DNA of 64,000 bases from Prunella strophiata (Eukaryota; Chordata; Aves; Passeriformes; Prunellidae), in assembly GCA_036583965.1 (NCBI GenBank), contig JAZBQD010000001.1, forward strand, positions 26,694,597-26,758,596, read 5' to 3'. How positions within the stretch are numbered: position 1 is the first letter of the stretch; the number at the start of each line of letters is the position of its first letter. Under the pieces are notes generated by a model. That model worked only from the letters and a program-made list of their open reading frames with translations, had not been told where the DNA came from and did no database searches. Shown here piece after piece: positions 10,201 through 22,900 of this stretch. The position numbers were made by a program, and so were the translations under genes.

Positions 10201-13200
10201 CAAAATCTTAAAGAAATTACTTTGATTTCTTAACATTAAATTAAGGCACGATCCAGAGTCTCCTTTTGTGCTTGCCAAAACTCTTTTAAATTTGCAATCT
10301 TCATAAAGTCATTATTTCTGGCAAGTGGTATGTTAATATAAGATTCACTAATATTTTTTAAAGGTCATGCCATTCTAAGAAGAATCTGCATTTTCTATAT
10401 GAAAATTTCTCCTAACCAGGTTGAAGCAGCTGTTTGTGACATAAGGAGAATCACACAGTTGGAGAAAATGGTCTTGTTAAATTTAGAGCTAAATGAAACT
10501 AACTTTTGAGCTGTGAGAAGGCAGGAAACATTAAGAACTTTCAGGATACAAAGTTAATTTAATTCAACATAGACCAGTTATGGTGGACCAACATAGTTAT
10601 CCAGGAGCATGTGCTGGTCTGTTTTTTTTTTTTAAAGGAGGGAACATAGTGTAGAAAGTGAAAGCTGCAGTAGCTGTCACTGTATGAGAGGCAGTAATGA
10701 CAACATGTGGGATATAGTAACTAACAAAGATCAGAATAAAGAGCAAGACTGAGGTTATAATTTGTCCTAGCAGTTTATGGTGAGCTGATAAACACTTTGA
10801 AGACTGTCCTGGAACAGGGTGTACAGCATCTTTGACACAGCTTTTTCAATTAGTATTCTGCCACTCCTCACATTGTGCCTGCAAGTAAAGCCTCTGCAGA
10901 GCTGCCAGCTGGAGTGTCTGTGAATCTACATGCTGTTCAGGGTGTCCAGGCTCTGTGTGTTCACCCCATTCTCCTCACAGGTCACTGTCCTAGATAGTTC
11001 TATTAAAATGGGACTTGCAGCTGTTTCTATTTTGCTTGGTTTTAACTTTCCTCCTGTTGGGAACGTGGCAAATGTGAAGAAACAGATGTTCTCCTTTCCC
11101 CCTGCTTGGTTAATGTGTTCTCTCTAGTTTCTCAAGCCTTAGATGTGGTTTATCTGGTTGCTGTAGGCTTCTAAACAGCATAATGAAATGAGGCAAGGGT
11201 TCAGGCCAGAAAAATTTACATTGGGTACAGTGTTCAGTGTATTATGTGTGATGGAAACATTTCTTTGTGGTAGCCCAGTCTTCTAGTTCTGGCAAGACAT
11301 GATTTAAGAGACTGTTTTTGACAGGTAATCTGCCAGATTGCACTTCCATGATGGGGGGATGAGAGGAGCTGTGTAACCTTCTCATTATGGAGTGTTACCT
11401 TCTCATTATGGAGGCAGATCTGCTCCCACTGCATGTTACTTCCCCCAAAGTAGGGAAAAAACAGGCATCTAAGCAGGGAAGATTATCCCTCTTGCCACTT
11501 TACCATGGCTCTTAAGGATTTGTCCTTGTTTCACTCAGCACTTTGTTTCTCAGAAAGCTGATAGAAGAATATGAAGTTTATCTGGTCTTCTGTACAAAGT
11601 AACCAGTCTGGCTGCCCAATGCTTGGCTCCAGAAAACTTGGTAAGAGGAAGTGAAGTGGTACAATGACAGATGTCTGTGCAAGCATGTCACTCTTCTTTC
11701 TCCTGAATAGGTAAGGTGTTTACTTCAGCTGGCAAGCCTCCAAAATAGAAAATACTGTGCAGATGTCAGCCCCTAGGCTTTTGGAAAGATTTTGAGATTG
11801 TTCTGCATATTAATCTCTTTCTTAAAGACATCAATAAGCCCTGTCTCTGCTATCTGATAGGATAACAGATAACATAACAGGTATCTGATAACAGAGTGTT
11901 ATGTCCTGATGCTGTCACCTCTTTCTGGTTATTCTGTACATTGTAGATATGCTAATCATTTCATACAAACAAAATTAGTTGGTAATAAAGTTCAGAACTT
12001 GAACTAGGGAATTTAGAGGCTGAAAGATCTTTTCATTTCTAAAATGGTATGAATTTCAGCTTTTCTTCCTGCTACCTCCAACAGAAAGACATTTAAAGAG
12101 AATGTTCTATTGTTGATTTACTGTCAGCTTGCTAAAATCCCATATTCCAGTTTACTGGGCACCATTTCAATGCATTGAGCACAGTCTGTCCACCAAAGCA
12201 TTTATGGTCACCTCATTGTACTTAATGTGACTAGGAAGGAGTAAAAGAAAAAATACTTCAGCAGCAATGGCTTTACTTCCAGGTCAAAGTTTGATGGGAA
12301 AGGAGAACTCTGCCAAAGTTTTTAAGAGCCCAAGTTCTGTATTAATGCCATCTGTGTATGAGACATAAGAAGAGTGAGATTTTTGCATTTCAGCTTAGCT
12401 AGTAGTTCTTCTCAGCCCCTTGGGGCTCAAATAAAATTTGTAAACACATGTGGAATTTTGTTTTCTTACCTTGTCTTGGGTGGGAGGAGGAATCTGATCA
12501 GTTGCTCTTGCTCCTATAAGCTCTTCAGAAGTCCTTAAGAAATGTAGTGCTACAAGACATGCAGTTTGTGTTTGGTTTTGCAGTTTGTTGGGTTTTTTTT
12601 AACTTCTGGCATAATTTTTCTTAGAAAAGATGGTGATGGATGAGGATGCATTGCACTGCTTAGGAAGGAAAAAAAGAGATCTTCATCTCTGAATGGACAT
12701 CACAACAGTCAGGAATAAGATGAGTTGGTAGAGTCTGTAGATGTGCAACATCTTGTGTCCAGTCCAGGTGGGATGATGCAGTGATTTCACACTTGCAGGC
12801 AGAAAATGCAGGTGTATGCAAAACCAAGGCCATTACCTTGATACAAGTATATTACCATGCCTCTGTTCTCACCACTGCAGTGGTGCTGAGTTAGTGTCCA
12901 GGAAGAAGGCTGGTACTTCCATGTATGCGCAGACCACTATGCAATTTATAAAAATGTAAAGTTAATCTTTTTCATGGGAGTTATATGTAATTTTGGCCTT
13001 TCCAGTTAAAATTGAGATTGAAATTTTTCTCTGATAGTGGCTAGAAGCTTCTCATTATATTCCCTATCCCACTTTAATTTTTGTTGACCAACATTACAAG
13101 AATGTGATGTCATGCTTTTTCTTTAAAGGAAACTGTGATAATTAAATACCAGCTTCAGTAACTCTTTTTGGTGTTCTTCACTAGCAAGAATACAAAGTGT

Positions 13201-15691
13201 AATTATGTACTACATAATGTATTACAAGGTTGCTCATTCATAGAAGGAAAAACAAACACCAATACAATGCAGCAAAGGTTTAGCTCCTGTGCACAAGCTC
13301 ATAAAAGAAATGCCTTAGAGCTGTACTAAAGATTTGTTCAGAAGCTTAATGATGTCTGCAGGCACACACCAAATGGTGTCAAAACTGAGTGAAGGAATTA
13401 GCAAAGATGGTATTTTCTGGACCTACTCCTATTTATCACTGGCAAAGGAGAGGTGATTAGATCTAGAAGCCATCACTCAGACACGTTGGGTTTGTGTTTG
13501 CCAGTTCTGTGTGGTGTTTGGTAGAACAGGGTGGGTGAACGCTGGGCTAGTGCCCCATGTCACACCTTGTGCCATGAGGCCACGTGCCTTTGCAGCAGCT
13601 GTCCCTGCAGTGCCAGCTGACAGGTGTGAACAGCCACCCCCACCACAGCTGCCACAGACTGATGGATCGTTTCCTGTGTTGCAAGAGGCTGTCTTGCTTT
13701 CCCCACCTCTCTTTCTTATGATGACTAAAGGTCACCTAAGATGGTTGAATAGTGAAATAAAAATCCAGTTCTTAAATACTCTGTTGAGAGGTTATTGAAA
13801 TGCATTCCCCCTTTTTTATTTCCAGATGGTCTATTTCAAAATTGGAAGTGAACTCATGGCAACAATTTCTAAATTCCAAGTTTGCTATAAACTGAAGTTC
13901 AAGCAAAATTATGCTATACTCTTAAATTATTTTAAAATATTTAATAGCTAAAAAAAAAGTTATATTCTTTAATGACAGCAGGAATAGGAAGGAATAATCT
14001 TTGTCTTGGGAGCAATTCAAGTTACATAAAGACAGGAAGCATGACTTGTTACTGTGTTACAAGGAAACTATTACAAAGGTCTTAGGAAGGTAAGTGTGTA
14101 CTACCTGACAGCTTTTAGCAAGCATTAGAAGGTGGGGCAAGCTGGATGAAAATTGCAAAGCTAATTACATTCAATACTTTCATTAGGTGAGATCTAAATT
14201 TCATGTTGCATTCTGCTACACAAACTTAAAATATGTGTCAGTTGGACCTGGCCTTCTTAATTATACTAGGTGATGTAGAAGAACACTTTCTTGGGAAAAT
14301 AATTGATTTATATTCTTGATAAAATTGAAGTAAATTATTAAATATTATGTAGCTGCTTATTTAGATCATAACTTAAAAGGAAAATTACTTGAAACATCAT
14401 GAAAACACATAGAAACCAGTTATAATCAGTAGCAAAGATAAGAAGTTAATTAAATTGTGGACTAAACACAGTATTTACGTCTTGGATGTCCTCTGGCATA
14501 CATAATAAGGCATTCCCGTAGAAGGTGGGGAATTTTTTTGCAAATTCAATTTACGTATTGATGAGTCATGCCTGGACCTGCAAAAAATCCCACAGAGCTT
14601 CATGATCCTAAGTAGGTCTGCCAGGTGTCACTGATGGTAGTGCTGGATTTAGATTTCCATCTCCCATCAAATCAGTGCTGTCTTAATTAAGATACATCTT
14701 ATTTTGACTTAAGACTTCAAATTTAAAGGAACAACTCCATTATTTTTTCTTCTTTTGGAGACAAACACTAGGAAAATACTGCTAGTGCTGTAATGTCATC
14801 CACAGAAGCCAAGTCACACCCTTCCACAAGACTGAGCACAAGTGATGCTCATGTTTCTTCAGGCACTATTTTTCAAAAGGTTATTAGATTTCTTCTTAGT
14901 CTCACTTTCCATGCAAACACCTCCTGTAAGCAGTGTGATGGTTTCTAACACCTACACTATTCCAAACAGTCTGGAATCCCTCCCTTGGGTTATAGTCAAG
15001 CTCTAAAACTTCAGCCTCAGAATCTAGACAAAAGGTCTTTTGCCTGAGTTTTCTTTTGTAACAAGCACAAATGTCAGAATTTTAAGACAGCTCCCTGTAC
15101 ATTTCAGATTTTGACAATGAGCACAGTGCTGTTTTTGGCTACAATAAAATAAGAAATTAAGGGTATCAAATGGCTTAAAAAGATAAAACTCTCTGAACAG
15201 GCTACTTACAACTGACATGATCCAAAGATTTCTTCCTTCTAAGAACTACAGATGTCCCTCCAGCTGTAATAATGCCAGGAACTAGATTGTGCCTTATAAT
15301 CTCTGGGCACAAAGGAGCAGCAACAAGGTTCTTCACAATCCACTCTTTCTTCCCTGTTTGAAGAGTCAAAAAATACTACAGTGTGTGACAGACATAAAAG
15401 CAGCACTGGCTGCAGTAAGTGGCCAACAGGTTACACCAACAGAACCACTTCAAGTGCAGCCAGTATCCTCCAACTGGGAAACATCACCAAAAAGGTGCTA
15501 GCCAGTGAAACTGAGAATCATCTTTGTAGATTTTTTTTTACAGAGGCATAGGTACTCTCTTACAAAGGAAACTGTAACCATAACCAAAAAAATACTTATA
15601 GTACTCTTCATCAAGCTGTTAGTACAGGGGTACTAAAATAGTTCTATTAACATGGGGAAAAGTGAGAGTAGTCAATTTGTGAGGCTAGAAT
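7216..15691. other. Intergenic region between GHITM and the GPR15LG-like gene
   Basis: About 8.5 kb of AT-rich unique-looking sequence. The only local structures noticed are a 21-bp duplication (11371-11413), an ATAACAG-rich patch near 11852-11892 and short A or T runs. No open frame has exon-like borders or recognisable protein similarity. Confidence 0.6.
11371..11413. repeat. Two-copy 21-bp tandem duplication
   Basis: ACCTTCTCATTATGGAG occurs at 11376-11392 and again at 11397-11413. The flanking GTGT is also shared, giving a 21-bp period with one mismatch. Confidence 0.85.
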
Positions 15692-16819
15692 TTTATTGTT
15701 CATAGGTCAATACATAAACATAACATATTTGCCAGAAACTGAAAATATGAGCTGCTGACATCAGGTCAAAATTTTCATGGCCCAAGAACTCCCCTTTTAT
15801 TCCAACATATAGCAATAGAGTCTGGAAAGTATAAATTTCTTACTGTTACATCAATTTCACTGTTAGGGAACATTTCTTTTCAGACCACATTTAGCATATC
15901 CATTTGGAGAAGAGTTAAACAGAATAAACACACAACAGTACTGCAAATTTATGATCCTGGGGTTTACAGCATGCCATCCTGAATTCCCAGTTTCTGTGCC
16001 AATTGTACAAGCTTCCAAGAGATGACCACTAGGAGCTCTTCTGGACAGACCTTCTTCTGCAGTACAGGAATTTAGCCACCAGAAAATGATACTGCTATAT
16101 TGCCATTCAACAGTTTTATAAATCTAGTATAAAAATAAGCTAGCTATTATAGCCAGTCAGAATTAAAGCAAGGAATTCTCATGTGTACTCCAGAAGGAGA
16201 CTGAAGTTCATATGGGACAAATGCTGCATAGTTCCCATATCTTGTCTCCTTTAACTTTTTTGGTCAACTAACCTGTCAAATTCCTGCTTAAACTTTTCTG
16301 AAATTTCTGCACAGGTCAAAGTCATGATTGCATTTAGGGCCATATGCAATTTATTCAGTTTCTGAAGATGCCACTTAAACAAAATTTATGAAACTTAACA
16401 GAAAATTGATGCATTTAAGCAGCATTTCATGAAGTAGCTTGTACCCCTATCTGCCTATGGGATACCAGTTCAAAAATTACTTCCTTTACTATGCAATAAC
16501 AGTAAAAAAACAAAAAAAGAAAGTAAGAGTTGAACTGCCATCAAACCCTTTAAAAAGCAGGTAGGACTATTTTATTCATATATTAAAAATAATTTACTTT
16601 TCCAAAATAATGTACAATTAGAAGAAGCAGTTCAGACTATTTTAAACACAGAGCTGGAAAGTGTTTGAAGAAAAACTAAGACTGAATCACATTGCACTGA
16701 ACCAATATGCTGAAATGCTTTAAAATTCTCACTTGGAGCATTACTGCTTTAATCATGAATGTTTATTTAATATGTGCACTAAGGTAGGCTGTCAGACAGT
16801 TGCAAAGGTGAGTCTCTGT
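15692..16819 (-). other. GHITM: GHITM 3' UTR (extent inferred)
   Basis: This region follows the GHITM stop on the minus strand. AATAAA signals on the minus strand lie at 16762-16767, 16571-16576, 16350-16355, 15796-15801 and 15692-15697. A 3' UTR of about 1.1 kb ending after the last of these would be similar in length to what I recall for the mammalian mRNA. Shorter forms are equally possible from sequence alone. Confidence 0.4.
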
Positions 16820-16907
16820 TTACTTTTTCCTGCCACCTCCACCACCTGCAAGCATGGTGGCCACCCGAATGAAGATGTTCAGTGTATCAGTGTAGATACC
16901 CAGGCAT
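16820..16907 (-). CDS. GHITM: GHITM exon 9 (C-terminus and stop)
   Basis: The acceptor cttgtttcctag precedes one base that completes Ala318, then CLGIYTDTLNIFIRVATMLA, five glycines, RKK and TAA at 16820-16822. Asp325 lies in TDTLNIF. The glycine run is one residue longer than the comparable human tail. Confidence 0.96.
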
Positions 16908-19900
16908 CTAGGAAACAAGAAATCACAGTTACTGCTGTTGAACAGACACAGAATTATTTGGTGTTTCACACCATTATACTTCATTTTAAGAGCCTGCATG
17001 AACTATCTTTACAAAACCCAGCTATGACTGCCCTCAGTGCTTTGTATGTCAAAGAACACCTTTGTTTTCTACCACCTCTGCCAGCAAGAAACTATTTACA
17101 GAAATCCCAACAGACAGGATCCTGCTGTCATACAGGAGCCTATGTTTTTATATTAACTTTGATCTGTTTATCTCCAAGAATTTTCAAAAACATCAGTATT
17201 ACTCTAATTAGAATAAAACAGAAACAAGGAGGTAAGAACATCAGACAGACATTTACAAGAAAGTTACTTCTTAGTCTTGGTTTTTACTGAAGAGTCAATC
17301 CTTCCTTCCCTATCACAAAATTGCAGCTTTTTTATTTAGTACAAAGACTAATAAATATTAAATGACTATGGGAAGATTAACTTTTTTTGTCTCAACTGAT
17401 ACTGACAGTTATTTTCAGAAAGCAGCTATAAATTCTGCCAGCAATGCTTTAGGAAACAAAAATACATTTTAGAATGTATTGCTGGAGGCATATGACATCA
17501 CATGCTCAATTCTGTTTCTCACAATGATGTCAGTTTTAACTTCAGTAGCTATTTTCTCACTGTTGTTTTCACACCCTGTGATTCTTCCCATTTAACAGCA
17601 ATACACTTGTGAACCATGAACAAAAGGCTGTTTTCAAAGCTTACTTCAATCTAACTTGAGGCCTCAAGTTCTCACCCAGACACTGAGCTCAGCTGTGGCA
17701 CCAGAGAGCACTTACGCGTTGATGGGGTCGTATTTGGCCATCCCGTAGAGGGGCAGAGTCTCAGCCCGTTTGATTACCAGCTGGGTGTCGTAGAGCAGGA
17801 ACATGCCAAAGAGCACCAGGCCGCCATAGACCGCCACCGAATACAGGCCGGCGCCGAAAGCAGAGGTGGGAGGCAAGAACATGGATCCTGCAGAGGAATG
17901 CACAAGGGTGTTAAGGGTAATTCTGTGTATCTGCTGCTCTGAGTTAGGTCAAACCCCAGTCACTGGAGCACACGTTTTCCAGCAAGCATTCAGTTCTCAG
18001 TTTGTGGTGTGTGTTTGATACCAAGAGCTTTAGCATGCAAACTGAAGATGTCACATACAACCTGATCCGTTCATTTTGAACAACCTCAGGGAACTGTGCA
18101 TTTTTCTTCAGGTGAAAGTACCTATGACTACAACATTGACTAAAACACATGAAGGAAAACAAGTGGATTGAGAACTGAGGTCACATTTACTGCCTTCCCT
18201 ACTCACTGGCAGTATCTAAAATATAAGGCACCCCTATCAGCTGTTTGCCAGACTAACATCTGCCAGAACCGTAACATTCACGTTCCTTTTCAAGAACAAA
18301 TATGACAGAACATTTTCTGCTGTGCTCGGAGTTGCAAGGGCTGTATTTAAGGCAAATCTTCACTAGGCAGACCAGCCTGAAACTGTGAGCTGCACCTTAG
18401 TAGCTTAAGTTCATAACCTACTTTATATGACAGTATTGAAACAGTATCTTACCGATTGAAGAAGCAATAACAAAGCCCAAGCCTATGCCAAGTGGAGCTC
18501 CCATGTTCAGGAATTTTTCACTTGGAGCACACATGGCCACAGTTGAAAGCCCCCCAACAATTCCAGCAGTGTACCAAGCAGCTCTGATCAGCAGAGGACC
18601 ACCAAGGAAGGCCAGAGGAGCCACCACTGCACCCATGACACCTAAGCAAAGCAAAACAGAACACATGTAAGACTTGGAACACCACATGCCAAACCCCCTT
18701 GATTTCCATCTCCAGAGAGATGGCATGGCTCAAATTAATCCACACACGACAAAACTACCAATGCAATTGATTGTGCTCTTGTCTAGAAGGGAGCACAATA
18801 AATTAGCAACCTTAAATCCCATTATGTACTTTTATTTGGCACTAGAATACTTCAGGGAGCTCATATTGGGAAAAAAAAGACACAAAAGTCAACATACTGA
18901 TTGGTTCATAACAGAGGTGGGGAAGAAGAGACATTTAGCATGGACTTACCAACTACACAATAGTATTAGGAGCATGCAGCACTGAAAAGCATGAGCAGAT
19001 TTCTGATACAACAATTAGTTATGCAAGTAAGTCAGTTTATTTTGCTAGAGGCTTGCAGGAAACGTGTATCTACCCCATTAATATCTCATTAGACTGTTTC
19101 ACTTAATAACAATCACTATAATAAACATAATTTTTTCTTGGCAGACGTTAGCTCTGGAGAGGCAAATATGATTCCAGTGACCAACATCCACATGTCTTTT
19201 CTGAACTACATAATATTTCTATCAAAACAGTTTGGAAAAATGAGAGCCTTTGTTATTTGAAGAAGGTATCATTAGTGAGAAATTGAGATATGTGTCCATC
19301 AGGTATTTTAGCTGTGACTACAGATCAAAAGTAAACTAATACTAAAATCTCTTTTTTTTTTTTTTTTTTTTCTAGTCAGGTTACAAATACTTCCAATCCT
19401 GCCCAGCTGAAGAATGGTTACTGTAGGCAAGAGCACTTACAGAAGTGGTAGTGTTAGAAATCAATCACAAAACCAAAGCAGCCATGAAACCATCTAGTTG
19501 TATTTTCAGTGTGGAGTACATATACCTCAAGTTTAACTTGAGCATGACTTTCAGAAGGCTATGAAAAAAAACTAGAGTTCTGTTAAGAACACTTAAGACA
19601 CTCAGGAGTTCTCTCTGATCTTTGAAAAACCTCAACTCCCCTACAGCAATATATAAAAATGACTTTAAAGCCAGAATTTTGTTAAAGTAAGCATTTGGTC
19701 ACACTGAAGCACAGACATCTCTACAACAAACACTAAAATCACATACCTGAATGCATCATCCACGCTGCATGTTTAGCTAGTGGATTATGTTCATAGGATA
19801 TGCTCCTGACCAACATTCCAGCACCAATCATGGCTGCAAAAGTCGCACCAATTGCCTGAAGAAACAGCATTATAGAGCTCAAGTCAGCATATGGACATAT

Positions 19901-22900
19901 GGTCTCTGTTCTAATCTCCTAGTCTACAAGTCAACACTGATTCTGAAAACAGCAACCTAATTCACAACTGGAGGGAGTATTCATTGATTTTACTCCTGTA
20001 AGGTTACAATCCAATCTTTGCAGATCTTAGCTTGCAGTAATTTTCACTTATTTTTACTCAGTTTTCCAGAAATCCAAATGTAATTATGAAGTCGGCAACT
20101 CTCTTGGCTGTGTGAAGTAAGAAAAGGAAAACCCATGGTTCTGTCCCTCACTCTCATTAAGGTACCTGAAATGTGTAGCCTTCCTTCTTGTACATTTCTA
20201 CACCCAAAACCAACACCTAGTTTACTGGCTTTTGCTACCAATGATTTTTTAACCTCAGTGCCTCTTCTTATGATTCCAAGCAGAATCGTTCAACATCTAC
20301 CAAACTGGTCAGAGGTGTTTGCCTTTTATCACCAATGATGCTTTACCAAATTCATCTCCCTTGTTGTGTAGGTGTTGGCATTTAACTGTTACTGTTTCAC
20401 TCCACTTAACACACTGAATACACACTAAGCCTACCAGTGCTGTTTCAGCCCTGGTAAACAGAGACAGCTTTAAAAGTGCTGCATGGCAGAGCACAGGGCA
20501 GAGTAAGAACACACAGGGACCTCAGTTTCTATTTACAGATAACAATAGAAACTGTGCCATCAGCTTTAGGTAGCTATTCCTAAGAGGTTCTTACTTGCAC
20601 ATACACAGCTGGTAAGGCTGGCATAGCGATTTTTACTCATGTAGTTTATCTTTTGACAAACCAGCACAGAAAACACATGTCAGAATGTGACTAGAATCAC
20701 CAAATCTTACATCCTAAAGTATCATCAGGATACCTGAATAGTCTTTATGGATAAGGACACTAATGTAGGCTAAGTTCTGCTTTACCTTCCACTGAGTAAT
20801 TACATTTCCCGGATTTTTTAATATCAACCATCATTTGGTGGCATTCCTCAGGAAATACTTTTATTTTTATTACAAAGCTTACCAGCCAGGAGCCCTTTGT
20901 CATGAGGTTCATGAGTGCAGGAGATCTGCTCACTGCTGCAGCAGACAGAGCTGTCATGCCAATGCTGCCCGCAAAGTACATGTACGTAGACTGAATTCTC
21001 TCCTTCACATACTGTGGCCAAATACTGAAAAATAAGCAGTGATACAGAGCTGTGCAGTTACCAGGTTCAGAACAGAAAGCAGCTATAAACACAATCCAGC
21101 TGTTAAGTGTATTCATAGCCATGGATATAAGGGAGGTTTCATTATAATGATGAGGTCTAGCAACTTATGCCCTGAGTTTACAACGGGGACTGAACTTGTA
21201 AATCTTGCTGATTTAATCTGATGTTAACTCAGTAGAAACACTGAAAATTACAAATAATGCTAACTATAATTCAATTCTAAGCAGGAAGCATGCATGGAAA
21301 AACAGATTAATGAATGCTTTTAACAACAAGAAAAATAAAAGAATGGTGTGTGCATATAACAAAGTGGTTTCAGGTAAAAGGTCTACAGAATGTGTACTGG
21401 CACTAAGCAGCCTGCTGAGCAGCTCACAAATTGCTGAGTCACAGTGCACATGGTTATCTGACACCACAGGACACAAACGTCATTTTGTGAGCTCTAACAA
21501 TAGCAACAGACCTAGACATAAGTGAGTTTCTGCAGTGTCATTTGCTCACACTACAGAAAGAAAACTTTCCCTGCTAACACTGAATTTGAACACAGTGCAG
21601 ATATTTTTCCCCACTTTTGATCTGTTATTCAAGACTTGTGCAGAAAAAAAAATAGACACAGCTCTATGACAAGTTTCTCATAGACACAAATGGCACATGG
21701 TCAGTATAAATGTAGACTGCTACTTCCAAATACAAATGCAAAACAAAGTGAAGTGTCCCCAACACACATTTCTCCCAAGCCCATGCTTATTACTACCCAT
21801 CTTTTTAAGTCTAGCTATACAGTTTTGCCATCAGTCAGGTTTTTTTTTTGACCAAGAAGCAATTCACCAATGTTTTAAGAACACATTTATTAGATCAAAG
21901 CTTATACTAAGATACTGTGTTCAATGGAGACTTTTTAACAGCTGTATTAAAGTTTAATGAACAGCCTCATAAGAACACCAGGGAAACTGGCCTTAGCAAT
22001 GCTTTTCAGAAGACCACACTTCCTAAGTTATCTAGAGCACACCTCATAAGACAAATTTATATACTCTTCACATTGGATTTAGCAAAACAAACTCACTCAG
22101 GTTACTATCCATTTAAGGCTGAATATTTCTAATTTTGCTTTAAAAACCTGCAGAGACACAGGTGGGGGTTTACTCTTCAGAGCTTAGAAAACCTAAGCTG
22201 AGTGCACACTGGGTGGCAGCAGCTAAAGAGGAGATGTGCCTCCCTGAAGAGGTGACCCATCTTACTTACGCAGCCCTTTCGATAGCCCCAGTCTCACTGG
22301 ACATGCCCATTCCATAGTAGCACAGGGCTCCCAGGCCAACTGCAGCCCCTCCAGCCACAATGAACTTCCCCAGGCGATCAGCTGTGTAAAGAAATAAAAA
22401 CCACACACTCTCAATAGCGCTCTTTCTTGGAGAGTTAACAACATCCTCACGTGAATTTTGATGTATCTGCAACAGCTGCTCCACTTTACCCCTCCTTGTA
22501 AAAGCTTCACTTAATTTCAAGTCAGTTCACAACCAGGTTCAGTAGTGAAAAACATATTCCTTCGAGGAAGTTTTAAGTTAAGGCTGAAAGATTCTCAGTA
22601 TTTAAAGCAGAGCTCCTCTACCTTTAAGTGCAGTTTCTACAGATGGCTCAAACGCTGCATCTTTCACATCCTGGCCAAGTTTTCCACGCCTTGTACCCAT
22701 TCTTGCTCTGGTGGCATAACTCTGTTAAATTCAGAAATAACATAAGAAATACTTAATTAAATAAAATACAAAATAGTCTTACCAACTTACTTGCTACACT
22801 TAAAACTGTAAATGAACCTCTTATTGATCTGTGCATACCTTCATACATACGAAGCAACTGTGCCCAAGGAAAACAAGTGAACATTAAAATTTAGGAACCT

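Noticed and set aside
16733..17290. 185-codon plus-strand open frame
   Set aside because: Antisense to the last GHITM exon and intron; no similarity.
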